Below are positions 23,228 through 31,052 of a stretch of DNA of 41,997 nucleotides, one piece after another. How positions within the stretch are numbered: the stretch's first letter is position 1; every line of letters begins with the position of its first letter. The position numbers were made by a program, and so were the translations under genes. The notes under the pieces were generated by a model that searched no databases, was not told the DNA's origin, and was given only the letters and a program-made list of their open reading frames with translations. The DNA comes from a virus: IMG/VR virus record IMGVR_UViG_3300032323_000426, positions 1 to 41,997 of that record; one strand, 5' to 3'.

Positions 23228-23554
23228 TTACATTCCACCCAGTAAGAATACTGTTGGTGTTGGGTCGGTTGTGATTGTTGCCCACGAAGCGGATGTTCCG
23301 TTTGTGGTTAGATATTTACCAGAGTTACCTGTCTGGCTAGGTAGAGCATCTACAGTTGCCCAAGAAGTAGCACTACCATTGGTAGTCAGGTACTTTCCTG
23401 AGTTGCTTGTTTGAGATGGAACTACATATACAGATGCTGTATCAAGTGCTACTGAAACAGTACCGCTTGTTCCTCCACCTGTTAATCCTGTTGAAGCCGT
23501 AACTCCTAAAATATCTGCTGCGTGGTTATCGGCATTTGTTCTTGCTTTTGACAT
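23228..23554 (-). CDS. Fibre-like protein with two tandem repeats
   Basis: 108 aa. Residues about 45-95 contain two copies of PSQT-NSGKYLTTNG-SWAT, a repeat type found in phage tail fibres. The start (ADILGVTASTGLTGGGTSG) is also fibre-like. TAATG overlap with the large fibre gene suggests the two work together. It may be a detached piece of a longer fibre. Confidence 0.65.
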   Translation of the reverse strand: MSKARTNADNHAADILGVTASTGLTGGGTSGTVSVALDTASVYVVPSQTSNSGKYLTTNGSATSWATVDALPSQTGNSGKYLTTNGTSASWATITTDPTPTVFLLGGM

Positions 23555-25608
23555 TATGCTCCCATCATCATGAAGATGTCAGATAGTGCTGCTCCGCCAG
23601 AAGCGGCAGGTGCAGCCCATTTAACACCTGTAGTTTGAGTTGAATCTGCGGTAAGTACGTATGTGTCAGTTCCTACAGCAAGTCGTCCCACAGTGTTATC
23701 TGCCGTTGCAACCATTAAGTCACCCTTGGCATCTACAAGTGTTGTTGTAAGAGCATTAGCAACGCTGTATGGAGTCCATGAAAGAACTTCTACAACGTCG
23801 CTTGCAGCCAAGGCTGGCGACAATCCAGTGATTGATGTTCCAGTTGATGCTGTGTAGTCTTGTCCACGAACAAGAAGTACGCCGTTAAGGTATACCTGCT
23901 CATAACCAACTGTGTATGCAAGGCTTACAGATGAGTCATCTGCTCCATTAAGAGTTGTTTCTCCACCAGCAACTGTCTTGCGCCAGCGTGTTGATGTGGC
24001 TGCTGATGTAATATTTTCCCATGCAGATGTAGTAGCGTCCCATACTTGCATAGCCCCAGTTGTAGTGTTCCAGTAAAGAGCACCAGCAACTAAAGCGTTT
24101 CCATCGTTATCTACTGACGGAGCGCTTGACTTAGCGCCAAGGTAGCGGTCATCAAATGAGTCATATGAAGCGGCTGCAGCAGCAGCAGCAGCGGATGCGG
24201 TAGCAGCATCTGCAGCAACTGTTGAGGCGTAAGAATCTACATAAGCCTTAGTTGCAGCATGCAAGTTAGAACTTGGTGCTCCAGACAGGGTTAATGGACC
24301 CGTCATTGTTGAGCCAGCCTTTAACACTACTGTGTCTGAGAAGTTTGCTGTATCAGCCAATGCTGCAGCAATCTCATTAAGAGTATCTAAAGTAGATGGT
24401 GCTCCATCAATAAGGTTAGCGATAGATGTATCTACGTAAGCCTTAGTAGAAGCGTCTGCGTTACTTGTAGGCGTAGCAAGGTTTGTAATCTTCTGGCTAT
24501 TCATTGAGAATGAACCAGTAGGTGCAGCAAGGTCAGTTACCTTAGAGGTGCGAACCTGTGTGTCAAAGTCTGAAATTGTTGATGCTGTCTGTGTTCCAGT
24601 GTGATTAGCGCGAGCCAATGGGTCTGTAGCCAATTTGGTAAGGTCAATTGCTGCGCCCGATGCAATGTCAGCATTTACGATGGTTGAGTTAGCAATCATT
24701 GCTGATGTAACAGTACCTGTATCAGCCTGTGTTACTGCTGTTCCAGTTACCTTAGTTGGTGCAATTGAACCAGCAAGCATTGTGTTTGTAACTGTACCTG
24801 TATCGGCAGCAGTAATTGCTGTTCCTGAAATCTTTGTAGCAGCAATTGCTGCGGATGCATTAATATCAGCATTGACAATTGTACCATCTAGAATCTTAGC
24901 AGATGTTACTGCTCCGTCTGCTAAGTCACCAGCAACAATAGTAGCATCTGCAATTTTAGCAGAAGTAATGGCGCTATCAACAATCTTTGCTGTAGTAATT
25001 GATAGGTCATCAATTTTGACTGTGCCTACAGCACCATCGGCAATCTTACCACTTGTGATAGCAGAGTCTGCAATATCACCAGAAGCAATTGTAAGGTCAG
25101 CAATCTTTGCAGATGTAATAGCACTGTCAGCAATCTTAGCGGTTGTGACGTTAGCATCTGTAATCTTGGCTGTTGTTACTGCATTGTTTTGCAACATAGC
25201 CGTAGTGATTACGTTTGTTTCTGTATCTAAAACTATGTTAGCAAGGGTAATACCGTGTGCTGTGGTTGTATTCTCAATGTGAGTATTGGCTTCGCGGTAG
25301 TCGCGACCAATAGCCATATGGCGAACCTCTGCACCAGCAGAGTGAGCCTGTGCAGATGACCCATCAATGTTTCTTGCGATTGATAGAATGTTTCCAGATA
25401 CTGGATTACCATCAGCCTTATATATATCTACAATTTCTTCAAGGGCTGTATCTGGGTCAATAACAACCGTGAAGGTTTCTCCAGCAGCAATCGTTACTCC
25501 ACCAAGCAAGGCTGTAGCAGATACGACTGTGATAGAACTACTACCAGAGTTAATAGAAGAAGCAAGCGTTGTCTTCTGCGAACGGGATGAGTATTTACGG
25601 GTTGTCAT
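23554..25608 (-). CDS. Tail fibre with TTAKI-type repeats
   Basis: 684 aa. The N-terminal 115 residues (TRKYSSRSQKTTLASSIN to GRDYREANTHIENTT) are probably the virion attachment domain. Residues about 140-335 are a run of near-decapeptide repeats of the form TAKIxDxxITS, a likely extended beta-rod. The middle has repeated TKAYVD boundaries, and the C-terminal part (YLNGVLLVRGQDYTASTG) resembles receptor-binding tips of other phage fibres. It is the major candidate for the host-recognition shaft. Confidence 0.8.
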   Translation of the reverse strand: MTTRKYSSRSQKTTLASSINSGSSSITVVSATALLGGVTIAAGETFTVVIDPDTALEEIVDIYKADGNPVSGNILSIARNIDGSSAQAHSAGAEVRHMAIGRDYREANTHIENTTTAHGITLANIVLDTETNVITTAMLQNNAVTTAKITDANVTTAKIADSAITSAKIADLTIASGDIADSAITSGKIADGAVGTVKIDDLSITTAKIVDSAITSAKIADATIVAGDLADGAVTSAKILDGTIVNADINASAAIAATKISGTAITAADTGTVTNTMLAGSIAPTKVTGTAVTQADTGTVTSAMIANSTIVNADIASGAAIDLTKLATDPLARANHTGTQTASTISDFDTQVRTSKVTDLAAPTGSFSMNSQKITNLATPTSNADASTKAYVDTSIANLIDGAPSTLDTLNEIAAALADTANFSDTVVLKAGSTMTGPLTLSGAPSSNLHAATKAYVDSYASTVAADAATASAAAAAAAASYDSFDDRYLGAKSSAPSVDNDGNALVAGALYWNTTTGAMQVWDATTSAWENITSAATSTRWRKTVAGGETTLNGADDSSVSLAYTVGYEQVYLNGVLLVRGQDYTASTGTSITGLSPALAASDVVEVLSWTPYSVANALTTTLVDAKGDLMVATADNTVGRLAVGTDTYVLTADSTQTTGVKWAAPAASGGAALSDIFMMMGA

Positions 25609-25616
25609 TCAGATTC

Positions 25617-26540
25617 CTATCGGCTGTAGCGAATGCGTGGGGGATATTGCTGTTGCTGTGCTTGAGTTTCTTCAGCCAAGCGTGTTGCATAGAGTTGATA
25701 TAGTGCACGTGTTGCTGTGTTACCAGAACCATACTGACGCTTGCTGTCTAGTTCATCAGCCTGTGGGCTGGTTAAAGCATTGCGTGCAGGGTCTAGGAAT
25801 GATAGCAATCGGTATGATGCTCCAAGCACAATTACATCTCTTACTGATTCGGGTAGCCCCGTCTGTGCTGCAAATGAATCTGTAGATGTTGTACTTAGAT
25901 TTGCTGGTGATGTTGCATAACTAACATTAATCTTACGACCAGCATGGATGTATCTATCGTTAATAGTTACAGTCTGTGAACCAGAACCCCATGTGGTTGC
26001 ATCTGGTGATGAATCAAATGTAAACTTATTAATAGGAATCCATCGCTTGCTAGAACCAATGTCCTGCCATGACATACGCAAAATGTTTTGGATGTTTAGA
26101 TTTGTAAAAGCATATGTATCTACAACTGAGTTGTAGTTAAAGGATGTATTCTTTGCAGCAAAGATAGCCGAGCCAATGGCTCGAATAGTATCTTGAATAG
26201 CACGCTTAACAGATGAGCGCGGGAATGTAGGAGTAATAACTACTCGGTCTCCAGCATCATGTGTGGTAGCAGTAGTACCCATAAAGCCACGACCATATGG
26301 CGGAATAGTGGCAGTCTTAGAGATGCGGTCATACGCATCTACCCATAGCAACTCATCACCAATCTCAACAATGCCCGTACCAATTTCCTGAGCGTCAAGC
26401 GAAAAGGTTGTAGGTGCAGAAAGTGTAGATGTAGTTGTAGTTATATTTGTAGTCAAGTGTGTGGTGCGGTCTTGCTGCAGCGTATAGCCAGCAAGATTCA
26501 TAATCACTTCATCTGCTAATACGTCCAATGTTGCTGTCAT
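25617..26540 (-). CDS. Head-tail connector-like protein
   Basis: 307 aa. A helical C-terminal half with VRDVIVLGASYRLLSFLDPAR and ALYQLYATRLAEE, and a beta-rich N-terminal half with GTGIVEIGDELLWVDAYD and GRGFMGTTATTHDAGDRV, resemble phage adaptor or tail tubular A proteins. The position between capsid genes and fibre fits. Assignment is by pattern and context; no diagnostic motif. Confidence 0.55.
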   Translation of the reverse strand: MTATLDVLADEVIMNLAGYTLQQDRTTHLTTNITTTTSTLSAPTTFSLDAQEIGTGIVEIGDELLWVDAYDRISKTATIPPYGRGFMGTTATTHDAGDRVVITPTFPRSSVKRAIQDTIRAIGSAIFAAKNTSFNYNSVVDTYAFTNLNIQNILRMSWQDIGSSKRWIPINKFTFDSSPDATTWGSGSQTVTINDRYIHAGRKINVSYATSPANLSTTSTDSFAAQTGLPESVRDVIVLGASYRLLSFLDPARNALTSPQADELDSKRQYGSGNTATRALYQLYATRLAEETQAQQQQYPPRIRYSR

Positions 26541-27415
26541 TATTTGCTAGCCCTTCTCGCAATAGCAGCAGCCTCAGCCTTTGCATTAGCAATCATTTTA
26601 TTAATTTGCGCATCTGTCATGCCACGTGCTTTAGCCTTGGAAATTGCTCGCTTTTGTATTTCTTTAATTGCAGCAGCCCTACGCTCAGCAGTTGGTTGTA
26701 GCGCTCTAGCACGACCACCTGCTATTTGTGCTCGTGAAACATTTGGAGCCTTAGCGCCAGACTCACGAAGCAATTGTGCATATCTACGTAATTCTGCACG
26801 AGACATTGTGCCAATAGCAGATTGATTACGTGATTGAACTGGAACGCTTTCAGCACGAGCAGTAAGTCTAGATTCAATTGTTGGCTGTTCTGGACGAACT
26901 TCTGGAGTTTCTGTTTTTTCTTTTTTACCTCTACGTGCTGCTAGTTTAGCCTGACGTTGACGCTCTGCTGTATACTCTCTACGGCTAATACGCAACTGTG
27001 CTTCTTCGCGTTTGCGAATGCGTGGGTTAGCAGCAGGCTTGCTAATTGCAATAACACGACCACGAACTTTAGTTACACGCTGTGGTTCTGCTTTAGTTTT
27101 TGTTGCTGCTTTTTTTACAGGAGGTTTTGTATTAGTTTTAGCAGGAAACTTTTTCTCAATCATCTTGCCAGATTTAGTTTTAGGACCAACAAGTTGACGA
27201 ACAGTTGTGTTACGTGGGGTATCGTCTGTATCGCGCAAACGTGGTCTCCTGTTAGGAGACGGCTTACGATATGTACCAAACGGAGCCTTAGCCCTTGGAC
27301 CAGCAGCCTCTCTAGCCATAGCAGTTGCTACTTTTTTTGATACCCTTTTAGCGCCTTGCCCTGCAATAATTCTTGCTGCAGCCATTGCTGCTGCTCCTAT
27401 TAATGGTGCTGGCAT
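26540..27415 (-). CDS. Basic Ala/Lys/Arg-rich virion-like protein (paralogue of the join-spanning gene)
   Basis: 291 aa, strongly basic. MPAPLIGAAAMAAARII at the start matches the 216-aa protein next to terminase. The middle is rich in Lys/Arg/Pro (KKFPAKTNTKPPVKKAATK) and the C-terminus is an Ala/Lys helix (AKARGMTDAQINKMIANAKAEAAAIARR). It could bind packaged DNA or a head surface. It is the last of a cluster of basic genes between capsid and connector. Confidence 0.75.
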   Translation of the reverse strand: MPAPLIGAAAMAAARIIAGQGAKRVSKKVATAMAREAAGPRAKAPFGTYRKPSPNRRPRLRDTDDTPRNTTVRQLVGPKTKSGKMIEKKFPAKTNTKPPVKKAATKTKAEPQRVTKVRGRVIAISKPAANPRIRKREEAQLRISRREYTAERQRQAKLAARRGKKEKTETPEVRPEQPTIESRLTARAESVPVQSRNQSAIGTMSRAELRRYAQLLRESGAKAPNVSRAQIAGGRARALQPTAERRAAAIKEIQKRAISKAKARGMTDAQINKMIANAKAEAAAIARRASK

Positions 27416-27416
27416 G

Positions 27417-27701
27417 TTACCACTTGACCTTATCTGCCCAGTATGCTGCGCTTAGTTTGCCCTTGGATATATTGCTTGCGTGTCGAGCCTTAAATGACTT
27501 GCGACGCGCTGCATATGAAGCAGACTCTCCAGCCTTTTTAGGTGAACCACTCACACCCTGCTGTCCAAAACGAATAGTCTTGACTACGTTGCCTTCCTTG
27601 GCAACGACAACATGGGACTTCTTAGGGTGGTTAGGGGTACGCTTTGGCTTGTTAAAGCCCGCTACCCCAGCCCTTGCTAGGCGAGAATCTTTTTTCTTCA
27701 T
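27417..27701 (-). CDS. Conserved basic phage protein
   Basis: 94 aa: DSRLARAGVAGFNKPKRTP, KSHVVVAKEGNVVKTIRFGQQG. This motif pair recurs in head regions of marine and freshwater phages, as far as I recall, without an assigned role. Many Lys and Arg, with a C-terminal YWADKVKW. It overlaps the preceding gene by ATGA. Confidence 0.75.
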   Translation of the reverse strand: MKKKDSRLARAGVAGFNKPKRTPNHPKKSHVVVAKEGNVVKTIRFGQQGVSGSPKKAGESASYAARRKSFKARHASNISKGKLSAAYWADKVKW

Positions 27702-28093
27702 CTGAACTTTGCCGTCTTCTTTGCTATAGATTTTGGTTGTCTTACAAACTGCTTGCCCTGCTTCATGCCAGCCCGTTTTGCAGCGGTTGTTTTAGCGTAC
27801 TCAGAGGCTGATAAAGCCGCTCTAGCCTTCTTGGGAAGGTAACGCTCACCAGTAGCCTTTGGACCCTGTGTGCTGGGCTTGCCTGACTTCGTACCCCACT
27901 TCTCCTTTGTCCACTTGGACAAAGAAGATTGAGCCTTAGTCTTGCTACCTGAGTAGCCACCGCCCGCTTTTTTGTAAGCCTGTGCTAGCAACTGTGCTTT
28001 ACGAGCAGACCACTGACCAGGCTTGCCGCCTTTAGAGCCAGCCATAATCTGGTTCTTAAGTCGCTCTCGCATGCCTGCTTTGGTGTATGCCAT
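27698..28093 (-). CDS. DUF5872-like basic protein
   Basis: 131 aa. SLSKWTKEKWGTKSGKPS and ATGERYLPKKARAALSASEYA are the signature of DUF5872, a short unknown domain seen in phages and some viruses of microbes. The N-terminal part is Lys/Gly-rich. Function unknown; position suggests a head or DNA-associated protein. Confidence 0.75.
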   Translation of the reverse strand: MAYTKAGMRERLKNQIMAGSKGGKPGQWSARKAQLLAQAYKKAGGGYSGSKTKAQSSLSKWTKEKWGTKSGKPSTQGPKATGERYLPKKARAALSASEYAKTTAAKRAGMKQGKQFVRQPKSIAKKTAKFR

Positions 28094-28452
28094 TAGAAGC
28101 CGCGCTTTCCTCGCTTAAGATATGCCATCTTTTCTGCAGGTGTCATGTTCTTTACGTCAAGCAATTGACGCTCTGTGACTGGCTTGCTTGGCTTCTTGGT
28201 TACTTTAGGCTTTGGCTTAGACATGGTAGTACGTTCAGCCATTCTTGCCACTGGTCCCTTGCCTGGTCTTTGAGGCATAGGAACTGGAGTACCAACTCTA
28301 GTTGCACGTGGCTTAGGTGCTGCTGCTTTCTTTTTTAATGGAGTCATATCCATTTTACGCTTTAATCCTCTAGCCCTTGCTGCTTTTACTTCTCGCATAG
28401 CGGCAGGATTAACGCCAGTCTTTGAATCAATTCTTTTAGTTTTGTTATCCAT
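28093..28452 (-). CDS. Lys/Arg/Pro-rich basic protein
   Basis: 119 aa, very basic, low complexity: MKRKMDMTPLKKKAAAPKPRA-like stretches, PKPKVTKKPSKP, and a C-terminal MTPAEKMAYLKRGKRGF. No fold is evident; likely disordered. It overlaps neighbours at both ends by TAATG or one base. A DNA-condensing virion role is plausible. Confidence 0.7.
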   Translation of the reverse strand: MDNKTKRIDSKTGVNPAAMREVKAARARGLKRKMDMTPLKKKAAAPKPRATRVGTPVPMPQRPGKGPVARMAERTTMSKPKPKVTKKPSKPVTERQLLDVKNMTPAEKMAYLKRGKRGF

Positions 28453-28598
28453 TACTTCTTCTTGCCCATCTTCTTAGATGCAGCCTTCTTAGCAGACTTT
28501 TTAACTGTCATCTTTTTACCAGTCTTCTTGGCATATTCTTTTGCAGCCTTCATACCTGCTGGTGTGTAATCAAACTTCTTGGCTCCGAACATTGGCAT
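28452..28598 (-). CDS. Tiny Lys-rich protein
   Basis: 48 aa: MPMFGAKKFDYTPAGMKAAK then an almost pure Lys/Ala tail (KKSAKKAASKKMGKKK). Both ends overlap neighbouring genes by TAATG, which supports translation. It resembles a histone-like tail. Function unknown. Confidence 0.65.
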   Translation of the reverse strand: MPMFGAKKFDYTPAGMKAAKEYAKKTGKKMTVKKSAKKAASKKMGKKK

Positions 28599-28912
28599 TA
28601 TATTACTCCTACTTCTTTGAGTTTAGATACTGTTTTATTTTGGATTATTTCACTACTACCCATGGTATTAGCATCAAATGCTTTGCCCATGACATCAGAG
28701 GCACGACGTGCTTCCTGAATTTTTGCCATACTTGTTCCAGCAGGTTGAATACCTTGGGCACGTGCTTCACGATAAGCGTTTAACTCGCCGTCCCATTTCT
28801 TATTGCTGGTTTGTTTCTGTGAAGAAGCATCTCCTGGGTTCATTTGAAGTCCAAGTATCTTGCAACCAAAACAATCTTCAACATCTTCTGGATGTTTCTC
28901 TCTGTGTTTCAT
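28598..28912 (-). CDS. Hypothetical head-region protein with CxxC motif
   Basis: 104 aa. CFGCKILGLQMNPGDAS near the start and ELNAYREARAQGIQPAGTS in the middle form a pattern I associate with actinophage head-region proteins of unknown role. One possible metal-binding pair (Cys14, Cys17). It overlaps the upstream gene by ATGA. Confidence 0.7.
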   Translation of the reverse strand: MKHREKHPEDVEDCFGCKILGLQMNPGDASSQKQTSNKKWDGELNAYREARAQGIQPAGTSMAKIQEARRASDVMGKAFDANTMGSSEIIQNKTVSKLKEVGVI

Positions 28913-29160
28913 ATTGTCTCCACTGTGTATCCTGCAGCCTCAAGGTCTGTCTTTTCCCCTAGGCTGACTTCATACGAATATCCTCCGATGTATGCAACGT
29001 CTGCATCTGCAACTTCCTCTGAGGAAGGGAATCGAATTTCGTAGTACTCTCCGTCTATCTTAAGTACTGTTACGCCACGCACGAGCCTATAGCGACTAAA
29101 TAAACGCCCTTCAGCAGCAGGTCCTTCGCTGATTGTTGGTGTTGTAAATCTGTATGCCAT
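28909..29160 (-). CDS. Hypothetical small head protein
   Basis: 83 aa, mostly beta: AYRFTTPTISEGPAAEGRLF, YRLVRGVTVLKIDGEYYEIR, VAYIGGYSYEVSL. Directly after the capsid gene with an AGGAGG ribosome site, it may be a head-completion or decoration protein. No named family. Confidence 0.7.
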   Translation of the reverse strand: MAYRFTTPTISEGPAAEGRLFSRYRLVRGVTVLKIDGEYYEIRFPSSEEVADADVAYIGGYSYEVSLGEKTDLEAAGYTVETI

Positions 29161-29185
29161 GTAGCCTCCTAAGCCGTTTTATGGA

Positions 29186-29211
29186 TAGGGCAGGAGTTTC
29201 CGCCTGCCCTA
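29186..29211 (-). terminator. Hairpin after the capsid gene
   Basis: TAGGGCAGG pairs perfectly with CCTGCCCTA across 8 bases. No T run follows in the leftward direction, so it is more likely an attenuator or mRNA 3'-end protector that sets capsid mRNA level. A second short repeat (AATCTAA-N4-TTAGATT, 29214-29231) overlaps the capsid stop codon. Confidence 0.5.
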
Positions 29212-29229
29212 CCAATCTAAATACTTAGA

Positions 29230-30417
29230 TTATGCACGAACTGATGATGCTGTCTCGATGCGATATAGCGCTTCTTGACGGTAGATAGACCAGTTGATGA
29301 TACCGTGCCAGCCGACTGGACGGAAACGGTTCAACTTATCTACAACGTTACCAAACTCAATGCCTGGTTCCTTCCATACTGCTTCAGCAAGTGCTTGCTG
29401 TCCGAGTACGTAAGTGTTGTAAACACGTGCAAGTGGAGTTACTGTAAGAGTGTTTGTTCCAACAGTACCTGAGTTAGCAACAGACACTGTAAGTGTTGTG
29501 TTTGTTGTGCCAACTGAAATTGCTGTAATCTTAGCACCAGTTCCTACGTTGGTTCCAGAGATTTTATCTCCGACCTCAGCAAGACCACCGAATGCGCCGT
29601 TTGCAACGACGATTGTGGATGCGCCTGAAGCACCGCTTACTGCAGGAGCAGTAGCAAGTGCTGTTAGGTCTCCACCTGAGATTGAGTTTGTCATGCGTGG
29701 TGTTTCGATAAAACGAACACCTTCCCATGCTCCGAGTTCACCAGCAAGAAGTGGACCAGCGTTCTGGTACTCGTGTGGTGTACGCCAGATGTTGTTACCT
29801 GTTTCTGTGCGTAGGTCGTGTGAAACTTCTGGGTGGATGTATGAAACATACATTCCGCCACGTGGAACAACGTTTGAAGCACGCAACTTTGTTACGGCGA
29901 AACGAACGTCGCGTCCCTTAAATGTATCTGATGCTACGACTGAAGTCTTAGCAGCAGTTGTTGAAAGTGCTCCGCCAGCCTCACGGATGACGTTTGTACC
30001 TGCATCAAGAATAGCAGCGACACCATTATCTAGTGTTGTTGCCATGTTGAATGCAACTGCGTTAGCAATCCATGGGTCAACATCTGCAAGTGACATAAGT
30101 GACAACTTGCGTGTTGGAAGAACTACGCGACCTAGTTCTGTCTGTGCGACATCTAGTGTTGTAGTTGCTGGTAGTGCTACTGCATCTGGGTCTACAGTCT
30201 CATCGAGTGTTGCACCTGCAATTGAGGTGTCAGCAATATCGTTGTGAAACTGGAAACGGATTGAAGAACCGTCGTGGGTTGGGCTTCCAATTTTCTTGTC
30301 CGCGATTGCGCGGAACTGTGGCACTGAACGAAGGTTGAGTTCAATCAACTTATCGTATGCCAAAGTTACAAGATTGGAACCTAAACCAGAGGTTGAAGTT
30401 GTAAAGTTATCAGGCAT
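29230..30417 (-). CDS. Major capsid protein, N4-gp56-like, with inserted beta domain
   Basis: 395 aa. Features of the N4-gp56/P22-type coat family are visible: ELGRVVLPTRKLSLMSL, GGMYVSYIHPEVSHDLRTE, WEGVRFIETPRM and a C-terminal GWHGIINWSIYRQEALYRIET. Residues about 245-330 look like an insertion of Gly/Thr/Val beta sequence (EVGDKISGTNVGTGAKITAI), interrupting the family fold between FIETPRM and YNTYVLG. The HK97-type shell would be built on the scaffold coded just upstream. Abundant expression is suggested by context and the hairpin after the gene. Confidence 0.85.
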   Translation of the reverse strand: MPDNFTTSTSGLGSNLVTLAYDKLIELNLRSVPQFRAIADKKIGSPTHDGSSIRFQFHNDIADTSIAGATLDETVDPDAVALPATTTLDVAQTELGRVVLPTRKLSLMSLADVDPWIANAVAFNMATTLDNGVAAILDAGTNVIREAGGALSTTAAKTSVVASDTFKGRDVRFAVTKLRASNVVPRGGMYVSYIHPEVSHDLRTETGNNIWRTPHEYQNAGPLLAGELGAWEGVRFIETPRMTNSISGGDLTALATAPAVSGASGASTIVVANGAFGGLAEVGDKISGTNVGTGAKITAISVGTTNTTLTVSVANSGTVGTNTLTVTPLARVYNTYVLGQQALAEAVWKEPGIEFGNVVDKLNRFRPVGWHGIINWSIYRQEALYRIETASSVRA

Positions 30418-30439
30418 TTGCCGATACCTTCTTTCTGGG

Positions 30440-30931
30440 TTATTGCATCTTGTTAGAGATGCTCTGGATTATGGATAGTAATTCCTCTTCAGAGTGTCCG
30501 TCATAGTTTTGTAACATATCAACATATTCATCTGAAACGTCGGGAGTCGCAGCAAATTGAGTTGCACCATCTTGGCGAGTAAACTCGCGCACGTTTGGCT
30601 TAGCCTCTTCTTGTACTGGTTCGGTGTATCCGACAATATCTCCATTTTCTTTGAGCCAAGTATTAACTGACTCTTCGTTGACTTCATCTAAATCCTTAAG
30701 AATTAGACGGGCAGCCTTGGAGTTGACTCCCTTAGATTCTAGGACTGACTTAACTGTAGTCTCACGCTGTTGGCGTTCAAACATTTCCAACTTTTCTGTG
30801 AGTTCTTTGATACGCTTTTCGTCTGCTCGCTTTGCTTTACGAAGGTCTTTAATACCATTCGTATCGTCTTGGCTTGCATCTGAATAGATGTCAAGGTCAT
30901 CGTCATTATCCCAGTTGTTGTTGTTGCTCAT
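30440..30931 (-). CDS. Scaffolding protein
   Basis: 163 aa, acidic, with a disordered N-terminus (NNNNWDNDDDLD) and a coiled coil at 30-60 (RKAKRADEKRIKELTEKLEMFERQQRE). The C-terminal part is helical (SEEELLSIIQSISNKM). Size, charge and place directly before the capsid gene are typical of scaffolds that guide procapsid assembly. GAAGGGTGAGG ribosome site. Confidence 0.8.
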   Translation of the reverse strand: MSNNNNWDNDDDLDIYSDASQDDTNGIKDLRKAKRADEKRIKELTEKLEMFERQQRETTVKSVLESKGVNSKAARLILKDLDEVNEESVNTWLKENGDIVGYTEPVQEEAKPNVREFTRQDGATQFAATPDVSDEYVDMLQNYDGHSEEELLSIIQSISNKMQ

Positions 30932-31052
30932 AGCAACCTCACCCTTCTATCGTTGTTAGTTTCGCAGACCACAGTTACAGTTCGGGGAAACTGGCTGGCT
31001 TCTACTCCTAGTCTTTTACGCCTGACGGGGCTAGTCGGTCCGTCTAGGGATT
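30932..31052 (-). promoter_or_regulatory. Leader gap before scaffold and capsid genes
   Basis: This 121-base gap is large for the late unit. A small stem (GACGG-N11-CCGTC) is possible, and TTTTAAAAT lies at its upstream edge. It could hold a promoter giving extra scaffold/capsid mRNA, but no convincing -35/-10 pair is visible. Confidence 0.35.

Noticed and set aside
24635-25282. Long plus-strand open frame opposite the tail fibre
   Set aside because: It mirrors the repetitive fibre gene, has no ribosome site, and gives Val/Ala/Ile filler.
29450-30247. 265-codon plus-strand frame opposite the capsid gene
   Set aside because: It is a shadow of a well-supported capsid gene with no upstream signal.
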